DNA from: JBEKUY01 sp049514555
Lineage (GTDB): Bacteria > Acidobacteriota > Terriglobia > Acidiferrales > UBA7541
Direction of reading: 5' to 3'
Assembly: GCA_049514555.1 (NCBI GenBank)
Contig: JBEKUY010000001.1
Location: 248,001 to 312,000, forward strand
Length of the DNA stretch: 64,000 bases
The translations under genes and the position numbers were made by a program. Below are positions 14,571 through 22,572 of the stretch, one piece after another; within the stretch, counting starts at the first letter, position 1; every line of letters starts with the position of its first letter. A model generated the notes under the pieces. That model was not told where the DNA came from, did not search any database, and was given only the letters and a program-made list of their open reading frames with translations.

Positions 14571-17198
14571 ATGACCACACGAATAGATGTGCACGAGCCC
14601 GGTGCGATCGCACCAGCGGACGGAAATTACGCGCCGCTTAGTGTAGTTCCGAGCGAGCCGGCGAACCGCTTGACGGACGCGCTCGAGGAGAAGAGGGATT
14701 CCCCGGACACCGCGGGCCCTCGGAATGACGACGGAGAGAACGCGGGCGCCGTGGCCGCGAGCGATCTCGGGGTCAACAACGAGCGGCTCGAGGAGTTGCA
14801 GCCGAGACTGGTAAACGCGCTGCGGGAGCTGGTGCGGCAATACCGCGAAGAGGGTGTGACCGCGCGGAGGCACGAGATCCGGCGAATTCGCCAGGCGCGG
14901 CTCTTTTGGCAGGGCCTGCAGTACGCCTGGTGGAATCCCAACGACATGAACTGGCACCTGCCCTTCGAGCAGCGGTTCGCCGACGATCGGCAGCTCGAAG
15001 AGATGCCGCGCTACCAGTTCGTGACGAATTTTTATCAGGGATTCGGGCTGTCGTTCATCGCGGCGCTCAGCCAGGACGTGCCCGCGGTGCGCTTCTACCC
15101 GCAGTCGGCGCAATCGCTGGAAGATATCTCGGCGGCGCGCGCGGCCAGCGACGTGGCGGCGCTCGTCGAGCAAAACAACCACGTCGAGCACTTGCTGACC
15201 GCGGTCGGCTATTACCTCTGGACCGATGGAAAGCTCGGCGGATACGTACGTTACGTGGCCGATGGGCAGCGATTCGGGTCCCACGACGAAGCGGTGCTCG
15301 AGACGATCGAGATTCCGTTGGGCGAGGACGTGTATGTTTGCCCGGTGTGCGGCAAGGAAACGCCTGCCTCGAAATTCACGAAACAAGAATTGGACGGCGA
15401 TGAAAACGCCGAATCCGAGTCCGCAGGGACGCAACAGGCTGTGCCCCCAGAAAATGTGACTTGTCCGTCGTGCGGGGCCGAGTTGACGGAGGCGAATCTT
15501 CGCCGGGCCGAGCGCGTGGTGGTGCCGCGGGTAGTGGGTACGAGGCGCGTGGCGAACGGGCAAGAAGTCATCAGCATTGTCGGCGGGCTCGAGCTGAACA
15601 CGCCGGTCTGGGCCGGCGAAATGCACGAATATCCCTACCTGCAGTGGCAGGCGGAGGTGCACCGATCGAAGCTGAAGGCGTCCTATCCCCACGCGGCGGA
15701 CAAAATCGAAGTGTCGCCCTCGCAGGGCGCTGAGGACGTGTACGCGCGCGTATCGCGGCTGAGCGTCTCGCAGGGGCTGCCCTCGATTCATCCCGGCGAC
15801 GCGTTGGTGAACCTGATCACGTTCGACCGGACGTGGATCCGTCCCTGGGCGTTCTACGCGATTGAAGACGCCGGCGTGCGCGAGGAGCTGCTGCGGATGT
15901 TTCCGGATGGATGCTACGTGGCGTTCGCCGGGGACGCCTACTGCGAATCGCGCAGCGAAAGCATGGACGATCACTGGCGCGTGATGCACGCGCTGCCGGG
16001 CGACGGGCAGAACCGCCCGAGCGTGGGCGATTCACTGGTGCAGGTGCAGGAACGCTACAACGTACTCTCCAACATGCAAGCGGAGACTTACGAGTACGGC
16101 ATTCCGCCGATTTACGCCGATCCGCAGGTGCTCGATTTCGACGCACTCGCCAACCAAGTGGCCGAACCGGCGGCGCACTATCCGGCGCGCGCGCGGCCGG
16201 GCCAGCCGCTGGCAGCAGGATTTTTTCAGCCGGCGCCGGCCCAAGTGCCACCCGACATGCTGCGTCACCAGCAGGACCTGATTGGCCCGGTCTCTCAATT
16301 CCTGACGGGCCTGTTTCCGGCCGTGTTCGGCGGAAACATGGAGGGCGTGAGAACGGCGTCGGGCTACGCGATGGCGCGCGACCAGGCGCTCGGCCGGCTC
16401 GGCCTCGTCTGGCGAAGGCTGAAGCAGTTCTACGCGGACGTGATGCTCCTCGCGGTGGATTGCTTCCGCAAGAACCGCCCGGAAGATGCGGAGATTCCCC
16501 TGCTCGGGCCGGGCGGCGTTTTCGATTCCAAGATCATCCGGCTTGCGGACCTGAAGGGCAACATCTGCGTGCATCCGGAAGCCGACGAAACGTTCCCCCG
16601 GCTGAAATCGCAGCAGCGGAACGTGCTGCAACAACTCTTTACCATCAACGATCCGGTGATCCAGCGCGCGCTCACGGAGCCCGCAAACCTCGGCTACATG
16701 AAAAATCTGCTGGGGCTCGCGGAGCTGGTCGTGCCGGGCGAGGATTCGCGGAACAAACAATTGCGGGAGATTCAGCAGTTGCTCGCCAGCGCTCCGATTG
16801 TTGTGCCGGTTCGTTCTGTCATTCCGCCTGCCCTGAGCGGAGCCGAAGGGAGCGAAGTCCGCTCTCAGGAGTCTGGCGGAGTCCAGCGGACTCCAGAAGC
16901 CGGAGCGAGTAATCCCTCTTCGTCTTCGACACAGGAAAACGCCACTCGGAGTGATTCCTCGCCGGGCCGGACCGGCGGCTCTTCTCAGAATGGCGTTGCA
17001 GACACGGGCAGCATTCTCCTTCTTCCGTCGGTGCCCGTGGACGCACTGCTGGACGACAACGCCGCAGAATACGAGGAGTGCAAGCGCTGGGCGAGTTCCG
17101 AGGCCGGCCAGGCCGCGCGGATGACGAATCCCGTTGGCTTTGCCAACGTCCGCGCCCACGCCGAAGCGCATCTGCGCGCGATGCAGCGCGGAACGTAA
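14571..17198 (+). CDS. Phage portal protein (large, zinc-ribbon insert)
   Basis: An 875-residue protein immediately after the terminase module. Size, gene order and helical core segments (RHEIRRIRQARLFWQGLQYA, RLGLVWRRLKQFYADVMLLA) fit the portal, the dodecameric ring through which DNA enters the head. An unusual internal zinc ribbon is formed by CPVCGKE (about residue 258) and CPSCGAEL (about 297). The extreme N-terminus (EKRDSPDTAGPRNDD) and a C-terminal stretch (PPALSGAEGSEVRSQES) are translated dispersed repeats, so both ends carry repeat-derived, probably disordered sequence. Assignment as portal is by context and length rather than a decisive motif. Confidence 0.75.
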   Translation: MTTRIDVHEPGAIAPADGNYAPLSVVPSEPANRLTDALEEKRDSPDTAGPRNDDGENAGAVAASDLGVNNERLEELQPRLVNALRELVRQYREEGVTARRHEIRRIRQARLFWQGLQYAWWNPNDMNWHLPFEQRFADDRQLEEMPRYQFVTNFYQGFGLSFIAALSQDVPAVRFYPQSAQSLEDISAARAASDVAALVEQNNHVEHLLTAVGYYLWTDGKLGGYVRYVADGQRFGSHDEAVLETIEIPLGEDVYVCPVCGKETPASKFTKQELDGDENAESESAGTQQAVPPENVTCPSCGAELTEANLRRAERVVVPRVVGTRRVANGQEVISIVGGLELNTPVWAGEMHEYPYLQWQAEVHRSKLKASYPHAADKIEVSPSQGAEDVYARVSRLSVSQGLPSIHPGDALVNLITFDRTWIRPWAFYAIEDAGVREELLRMFPDGCYVAFAGDAYCESRSESMDDHWRVMHALPGDGQNRPSVGDSLVQVQERYNVLSNMQAETYEYGIPPIYADPQVLDFDALANQVAEPAAHYPARARPGQPLAAGFFQPAPAQVPPDMLRHQQDLIGPVSQFLTGLFPAVFGGNMEGVRTASGYAMARDQALGRLGLVWRRLKQFYADVMLLAVDCFRKNRPEDAEIPLLGPGGVFDSKIIRLADLKGNICVHPEADETFPRLKSQQRNVLQQLFTINDPVIQRALTEPANLGYMKNLLGLAELVVPGEDSRNKQLREIQQLLASAPIVVPVRSVIPPALSGAEGSEVRSQESGGVQRTPEAGASNPSSSSTQENATRSDSSPGRTGGSSQNGVADTGSILLLPSVPVDALLDDNAAEYEECKRWASSEAGQAARMTNPVGFANVRAHAEAHLRAMQRGT
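16831..16850 (-). repeat. Dispersed 20-bp repeat inside the portal gene
   Basis: CCCTGAGCGGAGCCGAAGGG is the reverse-oriented counterpart of the element at 13540-13559: CCCTTCG and CGCTCAGGG ends are conserved and the centre differs. It is embedded in a repeat-like run reaching to about 16930, and all of it stays in frame. Confidence 0.6.
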
Positions 17199-17274
17199 CA
17201 CTCGAAATCAGTTTGGAATGTCTGAGGTCGGTTCCGGGAGGCCGGGGCTTTTTGTTTGTGGCGTAAGGAAAACG

Positions 17275-18519
17275 ATGGAAACACACACCAATGCGCAGGC
17301 GGAACACGATGGCGGCGCCAGTGGGAATGCGGCGGCGGAAGAAGCCCTGTATGCACTGAGCGACGAGCAGATTCTGCAGCTCGAGCCCAGCGAGGAAGCG
17401 GCCAGCGATCCCTCGGCTACGCCCGGAACAGGTCAGCGCCCGATAAACGACGAAGAGAAGGGAACCGCTGCGGCGCGGGAACCCCGTATCGCAGAGAACG
17501 CGCCGGAAGATGTTGCCGCCAGGACCGCGACTGCGAGCGAAACTACAGGTCACGACTCAGCAAATGCGAGTCACGTCCCCGCAGAGCCGCCGCGATGGCT
17601 TGCGGACATGATGGCGGACCCGCAAGCGGGCGGCGAAGCGCGCGATTTCTGGAACGGCATTCAGAAGGTGCGGCAGGAAGCTTCGGCGTACCGCGAGGTG
17701 TTCGCGCGGCCCGAAGAGGCGCGAGCAGCAGCGGAGGGGGCGCGCCAGCTCGAAGAGTTGGACCGAGCTTACTTTTCCGGGGATGCCGCATCGCGAACGC
17801 GATTCGCTGAGACGCTTCTGCGCAATGATCCTGCGGCGTTCCGCGAAATGGTCTTCGCAGGATTAAAAGCGCTGGAGGCCAGCCATTCGCCCACGGCGGT
17901 GGGCTCACGGCAGGCGGAGGCGCAGAGGCACGGAGAAGGGAAGTCCCTGGCAGCGGCCTCCCTGGCGACAGAACAGAGGGATTCCCCGGGCAGAACGCAA
18001 GGTCCCGGGCAAGAGGCGCTGGTCACTCAATACGCCGCCTTTGAAAGGGCGGCGAATGAGGACCTGGAAAGAAATGTGGGCAGTGAGATCGGGCGCGTGC
18101 TCGAGCAGGCCTTGCCGAGTTCTGCCCGCGCGGAGAGTGCGCCGGTGCGCGAGCGGCTCTCAAGCGCTATCCGGCAGGAGATTGAGAGCGCGTTGCGGGG
18201 CGACCGAAATCTCAGCAACCAAGTCGCCCAAGTGCTCTCCGCGCGGCAATTCGATGAGGCCACGCGCGCGCAGGTCGTGCGGCTCATCGGAGACCGTGCG
18301 CGGCAGCTTGTCCCCGTGACAGCGAAGCGCGTGCTGAACGAATGGACGCAAACGGCGGTCGCCACGCATCGCGCGCGCACGCAAAAGACGGACGCAGCAG
18401 CGGCGCGGCGCGACGTGGAAGGCGTGAGCGCGGTGCCCGGCAATGCGGCGAAGCGCGCAAGAGGCTCGCGCGAGACCGATTACCGGCGGCTGACGGACGA
18501 ACAAATCCTCGACATGTAA
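17275..18519 (+). CDS. Scaffold-like head assembly protein
   Basis: A 414-residue, Ala/Glu/Arg-rich, predicted highly helical protein located between portal and capsid, the usual place of the scaffolding protein that shapes the procapsid. The N-terminal ALSDEQILQL motif is echoed at the C-terminus as RLTDEQILDM, a repeated short linear motif that may contact capsid or portal. The ATG at 17275 follows AAGGA. A repeat-like QRDSPGRTQGPGQ segment lies near residue 245. No sequence family is recognised, so the role is from context and composition. Confidence 0.65.
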   Translation: METHTNAQAEHDGGASGNAAAEEALYALSDEQILQLEPSEEAASDPSATPGTGQRPINDEEKGTAAAREPRIAENAPEDVAARTATASETTGHDSANASHVPAEPPRWLADMMADPQAGGEARDFWNGIQKVRQEASAYREVFARPEEARAAAEGARQLEELDRAYFSGDAASRTRFAETLLRNDPAAFREMVFAGLKALEASHSPTAVGSRQAEAQRHGEGKSLAAASLATEQRDSPGRTQGPGQEALVTQYAAFERAANEDLERNVGSEIGRVLEQALPSSARAESAPVRERLSSAIRQEIESALRGDRNLSNQVAQVLSARQFDEATRAQVVRLIGDRARQLVPVTAKRVLNEWTQTAVATHRARTQKTDAAAARRDVEGVSAVPGNAAKRARGSRETDYRRLTDEQILDM

Positions 18520-18523
18520 TTCG

Positions 18524-18664
18524 CCACAGAGGCACAGAGGGCACAGAGAAAGAGTGTGGTTGGAAAAGCGCACGCGAAGAACCATTCCATTCACAAAGGC
18601 GCATTGACTTCATTTAGCCCTGCACATTTCTTGTTGTCCTCTGTTCCCTCCGTGCCTCGGTGGC
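18524..18664. repeat. Inverted-repeat element of the CACAGAG type
   Basis: The left arm at 18524-18548 (CCACAGAGGCACAGAGG then GCACAGAG) pairs with the right arm at 18639-18664 (CTCTGTTCCCTCCGTGCCTC then GGTGGC), 22 of 25 positions matching, around a 90-base centre. It fills the gap between scaffold and capsid genes. Related copies lie at 19974-20084 and 22008-22031. Confidence 0.7.
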
Positions 18665-18706
18665 TAGGCCTTTTTTCGTAATCCGCAATAATAAGGAGAA
18701 AAACGA

Positions 18707-19963
18707 ATGCCAGCACAAAACAACGCGAATGTGGTCGCGTTGCAATTGGAGAAGGTGCGCGACAAGGTGCCCCTGCTCTATGAGCGCGACGATATTCTGC
18801 TCACGATGATCCAGCAGCGCGGCGACGTGGAGAAGATTTCCAGCCGCGCGATGCGCCTGCCCTTGCAAGTGAATCCCGGAGGGAAGGCGGGAAGCTACAA
18901 CGCCGACGGCGGCGATCTCGGGCGCGGCTCGGGGACGCAGTACGACGTCGCCACGGTTTCGCCCATTTTCTTCCGCTTCGCGATCGAAATCACGAAGCTC
19001 GTCGAGTACGCGACCGCCGGCCGCGAGCGCGCGGTCGAAAACGCCGCCAAGCGCGAGGTGGCCAACGGAATGAAGCAGTTCCGCTCGTTCCTCGACAAAC
19101 TGATGCAAACGGCGGGGAACGGCGTCCTCGGCACCATCGGGTCGTTCGCCAGCACCACGTGGACGATGAGCACGCCGCCCGGCGCGGCGCTCGTGTACGT
19201 GGGGCAAACGGTCCAGGTGTACGACTCGACGCTCACGACCAACCGCGGCACCGCGAACGTCGTCGCGGCCGATCCGATCAGCCCAACGCAAACCATCATC
19301 GTGGACGCCAACCCGAGCGGCCTCACCGCGGGAGACGTGATCGTCCACGACGGCCTAAGCGGCGCGCAGCCCGTCTCGCTCTACGGCCTCAAGTATCACC
19401 AGAGCAGCGCGACCACCGGCACCTGGCTCAACCTGAACCGCGCCACGTATCCGGTGCAGCTCGCGACGCCGCGCGTGAATGCGGGCAACGCCGCGCTGAC
19501 GCCGGCGAACGTGCGGCTGGCCATCAACAAGGTGCGGAAAGCCCTGGGTATCAACCACGTGAGCAAGCTAATCGCCTACATGGCGGTCGAGCAGGAACAC
19601 GCGTGGGAGAATCTGGGCATCACCGTGAGCCAAATCATCAAGGAAGGCGGCAGCGGGAACGGCAACGATTTGGATCTGCTCTTCACCGGACGCAAGACCA
19701 TGAGCGGAATCCCGATCAAGTCGAGCGTGAGCGCCGACCAGACCCGCGTGGACTTCCTCGACCTCAGCCATTGGGGCCGGGCCGTCCTCAAGGACATCGA
19801 TTTCTTCGAGGTCAACGGCAACACCGTTTTCCCCATCTACGGGGCAAGCGGCGGTCTTGCGGCCAGCTACATCTTCTACTTCGACACTGCCTTCCAGGTT
19901 TTCAGCGACTCGCCGCGGAGCGGCGCGTACATCGACAACCTGGCTCGGCCAAGCGGCTACTAA
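18707..19963 (+). CDS. Phage major capsid protein
   Basis: A 418-residue protein with a strong AAGGAG ribosome site, following the scaffold-like gene. It has the features expected of an HK97-fold shell protein of the P22 or N4 size class: a helical N-terminus (VVALQLEKVRDKVPLLYERD), a long beta-rich middle with an Ig-like insertion (PGAALVYVGQTVQVYDS) and a C-terminal FPIYGASGGLAASYIFYFDT segment. A distinctive spine-helix region (RERAVENAAKREVANGMKQF) is visible. The identification combines order (terminase, portal, scaffold, capsid), size and composition. Confidence 0.8.
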   Translation: MPAQNNANVVALQLEKVRDKVPLLYERDDILLTMIQQRGDVEKISSRAMRLPLQVNPGGKAGSYNADGGDLGRGSGTQYDVATVSPIFFRFAIEITKLVEYATAGRERAVENAAKREVANGMKQFRSFLDKLMQTAGNGVLGTIGSFASTTWTMSTPPGAALVYVGQTVQVYDSTLTTNRGTANVVAADPISPTQTIIVDANPSGLTAGDVIVHDGLSGAQPVSLYGLKYHQSSATTGTWLNLNRATYPVQLATPRVNAGNAALTPANVRLAINKVRKALGINHVSKLIAYMAVEQEHAWENLGITVSQIIKEGGSGNGNDLDLLFTGRKTMSGIPIKSSVSADQTRVDFLDLSHWGRAVLKDIDFFEVNGNTVFPIYGASGGLAASYIFYFDTAFQVFSDSPRSGAYIDNLARPSGY

Positions 19964-19973
19964 AGAAAATCAG

Positions 19974-20084
19974 CCACAGAGGCACGGAGCTCGCGGAGTT
20001 AAGCGGCACTGGGAAAAGGCAGAGAACGGGAGCCCTCTGCCGCATGACTCTTTTCTTTTTCTGTTGGCTCTGTGCCTTTGTGGC
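19974..20084. repeat. Inverted-repeat element of the CACAGAG type, second copy
   Basis: CCACAGAGGCACGGAG (from 19974) pairs with CTCTGTGCCTTTGTGGC (20068-20084). It lies just after the capsid stop, in the same relation to its gene as the 18524 copy has to the scaffold gene. Confidence 0.65.
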
Positions 20085-20115
20085 ACTCCTTCTATCGACA
20101 CGGAACGGAGAGATC

Positions 20116-20304
20116 ATGCAGATAGCGTCTGGTTCATGGGATGAGATCGCAGGGCCGGTGCAGCTTCAGCTCCAGGTCGTCGCCGATAATCCGGCGCACA
20201 TCCCGGACCTGCAGAACGCGGTGCCGGTCCTACAAGCTCGGACACCTGTCGTCAATATTGCTTTCGACGGGAAAGATACCCTGAGCATTAGCGTCACAAT
20301 GTGA
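20116..20304 (+). CDS. 62-residue phage protein
   Basis: A short gene with GGAG five bases before ATG 20116 (MQIASGSWDEIAGPVQLQLQ). It is a compact beta-rich protein ending VVNIAFDGKDTLSISVTM. The frame stays open further upstream but through a repeat element, so the later start is chosen. Its TGA overlaps the ATG of the next gene by one base. It lies directly after the capsid gene, so a head decoration or completion role is possible but unproven. Confidence 0.6.
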   Translation: MQIASGSWDEIAGPVQLQLQVVADNPAHIPDLQNAVPVLQARTPVVNIAFDGKDTLSISVTM

Positions 20305-20885
20305 TGATTCACGTCGTCCGCGAAACGCACGAAGCGCCCTCTGCAGTCGTCCACCGACTCGAGCGAGCCGGCGGCCTGAACCGTTTCGGCGAGCCCAATT
20401 ACCGCGCCGTGTGGGGTTGGAGCCGCCTCGCCTGGATCGGCGGAAAATTCGAGGAACGCGATCCGGAAACCGGCGCGCTGCTGCGCGAAGTCGTCGAACT
20501 GCGCCAGGAACCGAAATACCCGGCGGTGAATCGCTGGCACATCGAGCGCTGGGTTCCCCCGGAGGTTTACGGTTCACCGCGGACCTGGTACGCGCAGACG
20601 CTGGAAGTCACCGGCGGGCGAAGCGTCCCGGCGCTCGGACCGTACCCGTCGCGTGGCGACTACGAACATTGCTTCACGCTGGAAAACCCACGCGGTGAAT
20701 TCATCCAACTCACCCCAACCGTGGCCGAGTACGTGGCTCTGGCCATTGATAGCGCGCGTCGATTGCCATGCCGGAAGCGCCGCCAAGCCATTGAAGCGCG
20801 CGAGCAACGCCTCGACCGCGAATACGATGCCTGGGCGTACGAATTGATGGACGGAGGCGCGCCGGCCTTTGTGACCAAGCTGTAG
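20304..20885 (+). CDS. Phage hypothetical protein
   Basis: A 193-residue protein starting MIHVVRETHE and coupled to the previous gene (TGATG). It contains a Trp/Arg-rich central part (YRAVWGWSRLAWIGGKFEER, HIERWVPPEVYG) and a charged helical C-terminus. No membrane segment is present. In related-looking phage modules a protein of this kind follows the capsid gene, but I cannot name a family. Function unknown. Confidence 0.6.
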   Translation: MIHVVRETHEAPSAVVHRLERAGGLNRFGEPNYRAVWGWSRLAWIGGKFEERDPETGALLREVVELRQEPKYPAVNRWHIERWVPPEVYGSPRTWYAQTLEVTGGRSVPALGPYPSRGDYEHCFTLENPRGEFIQLTPTVAEYVALAIDSARRLPCRKRRQAIEAREQRLDREYDAWAYELMDGGAPAFVTKL

Positions 20886-20956
20886 CTCAGGCGTTCAGAT
20901 CTGAGCGTTTTCGGTGAGCCGGGTACCCAGGGATACCCCAAAGAAAGGGGTTGGCG

Positions 20957-21181
20957 ATGCGGACAGTGGAACTTTGGCTCAAGGGAATTGCCGCGGCGGC
21001 GATCAGCGGCGCCGCGGGCGGAGTGTTGACAGGTTTCGCCGCGGTCGGGATTGACCCGCAGCATTTCAATCTGCAGGCTGGGATTGGAGATACCCTGAGG
21101 ATTGCTCTGGCCGCGGCGCTGATCAACGCGGTCATCGGGGTCGCGGCCTATCTTCAGAAGTCGCCGCTGCCGGAGACGTGA
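20957..21181 (+). CDS. Two-helix phage membrane protein (holin-like)
   Basis: A 74-residue protein starting at ATG 20957 after an AAAGGGG stretch. Two hydrophobic helices (WLKGIAAAAISGAAGGVLTG and LRIALAAALINAVIGVAAYL) flank the loop VGIDPQHFNLQAG, and the protein ends LQKSPLPET. This D-P-(Q/E)-x-F-N-L loop plus KxSPLP ending is familiar from small membrane proteins of tailed phages that are sometimes labelled holin. Its place in the head module rather than the lysis group leaves the role uncertain. Confidence 0.6.
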   Translation: MRTVELWLKGIAAAAISGAAGGVLTGFAAVGIDPQHFNLQAGIGDTLRIALAAALINAVIGVAAYLQKSPLPET

Positions 21182-21187
21182 TTCTTC

Positions 21188-21268
21188 TGTGGGGCGGGCA
21201 TTCCTGCCTGTCTTTCTTGTTTGCAGGACCTGATGAGGCGCGGGACAGACAAGAATGTCTGTCCTACA
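21188..21268. repeat. 25-bp imperfect inverted repeat
   Basis: The arms at 21188-21212 and 21244-21268 match at 19 of 25 positions when one is reversed, and every mismatch is a transition, so G-U pairs can keep an RNA hairpin. The element occupies the gap before the connector gene and includes an upstream in-frame ATG at 21255. Confidence 0.65.
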
Positions 21269-21278
21269 AGGGACAATC

Positions 21279-22001
21279 ATGCCAGTCGTAGGATCGAGTG
21301 CGTATAACACCGCGGGCCAAATCACGTCGCTGGTCCGCTCGCTGCTGAACGATTCGCAGGGCAATCTGTTCACCGACTCGGTGTTGATGCCCTACGTGAA
21401 CGCAGCGTACCGCAAAACGCAGCGGGCGCTGGCCAACGTCGGAGCCGGCGCCTTTATCACCGACAACGCGACATTCATCGTGCCGGCCGTGTCCGCGGTG
21501 GATCCATCGGCGCAGGTCGCCATCACCGACGCGACAGCGCCTCCCAATCAGCTCCCCACCGATCTTCTCGTGCCGGTCAAGCTTTGGGAGCGGCCCGCGG
21601 GAAGCTCGCAAGAATTTGCCGAGATGGTGGACCTCACGCAGCACGGCGGGCTGCCGTCGCGCGAGCAGGACTTGGTGCTGAGCGTGTGGGAGTGGCGTGC
21701 TGACGGACTCTATTTTCTCGGCGCCACCCAGGACACGGAAGTCAGGCTGCGCTACTTGAAAATGCTGCCCGATTTGACCGATGCCACTTCGCCGGTGCTC
21801 ATCCGCAACGCGCAGGAGGCCCTCGCCTACGCGGGAGCGGCCATGGCCGCGCTGGCGAGAGGCTCTCCGCTGGCTGCGCAATGGGACGCCGCGGCGGCGG
21901 ATGCGATCGAAGACCTCGTGACAGGCGCCGCGCGTCGCGACCAGCAATCCTGCCGGCGCCGCCGGCCGTATTCCTCGCGAAGCGGCTACACCCCGTTTTA
22001 G
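21279..22001 (+). CDS. Head-tail connector/adaptor-like phage protein
   Basis: A 240-residue protein. The N-terminal helical bundle (ITSLVRSLLNDSQGNLFTDS, VLMPYVNAAYRKTQRALANV) is typical of phage adaptor proteins that bind beneath the portal (gp4/gp6-like). The C-terminal part returns to helices rich in Ala and ends with a basic tail. ATG 21279 is preferred because AAGG lies at proper distance; ATG 21255 would add residues encoded by the inverted repeat. Position after the capsid agrees with the assignment. Confidence 0.7.
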   Translation: MPVVGSSAYNTAGQITSLVRSLLNDSQGNLFTDSVLMPYVNAAYRKTQRALANVGAGAFITDNATFIVPAVSAVDPSAQVAITDATAPPNQLPTDLLVPVKLWERPAGSSQEFAEMVDLTQHGGLPSREQDLVLSVWEWRADGLYFLGATQDTEVRLRYLKMLPDLTDATSPVLIRNAQEALAYAGAAMAALARGSPLAAQWDAAAADAIEDLVTGAARRDQQSCRRRRPYSSRSGYTPF

Positions 22002-22103
22002 GAACGTCACCGAGGCACAGAACACACAGAGAGCGGAATTAAGGCAGGGGAAGTTACGGAACAAGAGAAAGTAGCCGACGGAGAATCTCCATAGGAGCGC
22101 AAC

Positions 22104-22451
22104 ATGCCGATTACAGTTTCGTTGTCGCCATTGAATGTGGACGCCAGCGCGAGTAATTTCATCTACGGGATCGCCACGCTAAGTTTTTCGGGGAACTACC
22201 CGGCTGGCGGCGACACGCTCGATTTCACGCAGATCGCCGACAAGCTGGCGAGCTCGCAAATCGTCCAGGCGTTTGTGGAAAGCCAGAACGGGAACGCCGG
22301 CTATTACGTCGTCGTTGCGGGTTCGGCGCTGAACAACTGGAAACTCAAGTGTTTTCTCGGCGGCGGAACGGAGATTTCCGCCGGGGCCTATCCCGCGAGC
22401 GTGACGTCCGACCTTGTGCAGCTCTCGTTCACCGCACGGAAGCTGCTCTAG
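22104..22451 (+). CDS. Phage structural hypothetical protein
   Basis: A 115-residue beta-rich protein (MPITVSLSPLNVDASASNFI, YGIATLSFSGNYPAGGDTLD). It looks like a small barrel protein, as found among head-tail joining or decoration proteins. It follows the connector after a gap holding a single CACAGAG-type repeat arm (22008-22031). There is no known motif. Confidence 0.6.
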   Translation: MPITVSLSPLNVDASASNFIYGIATLSFSGNYPAGGDTLDFTQIADKLASSQIVQAFVESQNGNAGYYVVVAGSALNNWKLKCFLGGGTEISAGAYPASVTSDLVQLSFTARKLL

Positions 22452-22572
22452 ACACGAGCGCCAGGAGCGCTGCGGCCTTACTTGCCAGTGTGACAAAGGC
22501 CCAGTACATTTCCACGGGGAAGCTTTGCGAAGCGCAGCCAGCCGTTCAGGCACAAGACAGGAGACACCTCGA

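Noticed and set aside
14559..15989. 476-codon frame antisense to the portal gene
   Set aside because: Shadow of the portal reading frame; no start signal and no recognisable protein character.
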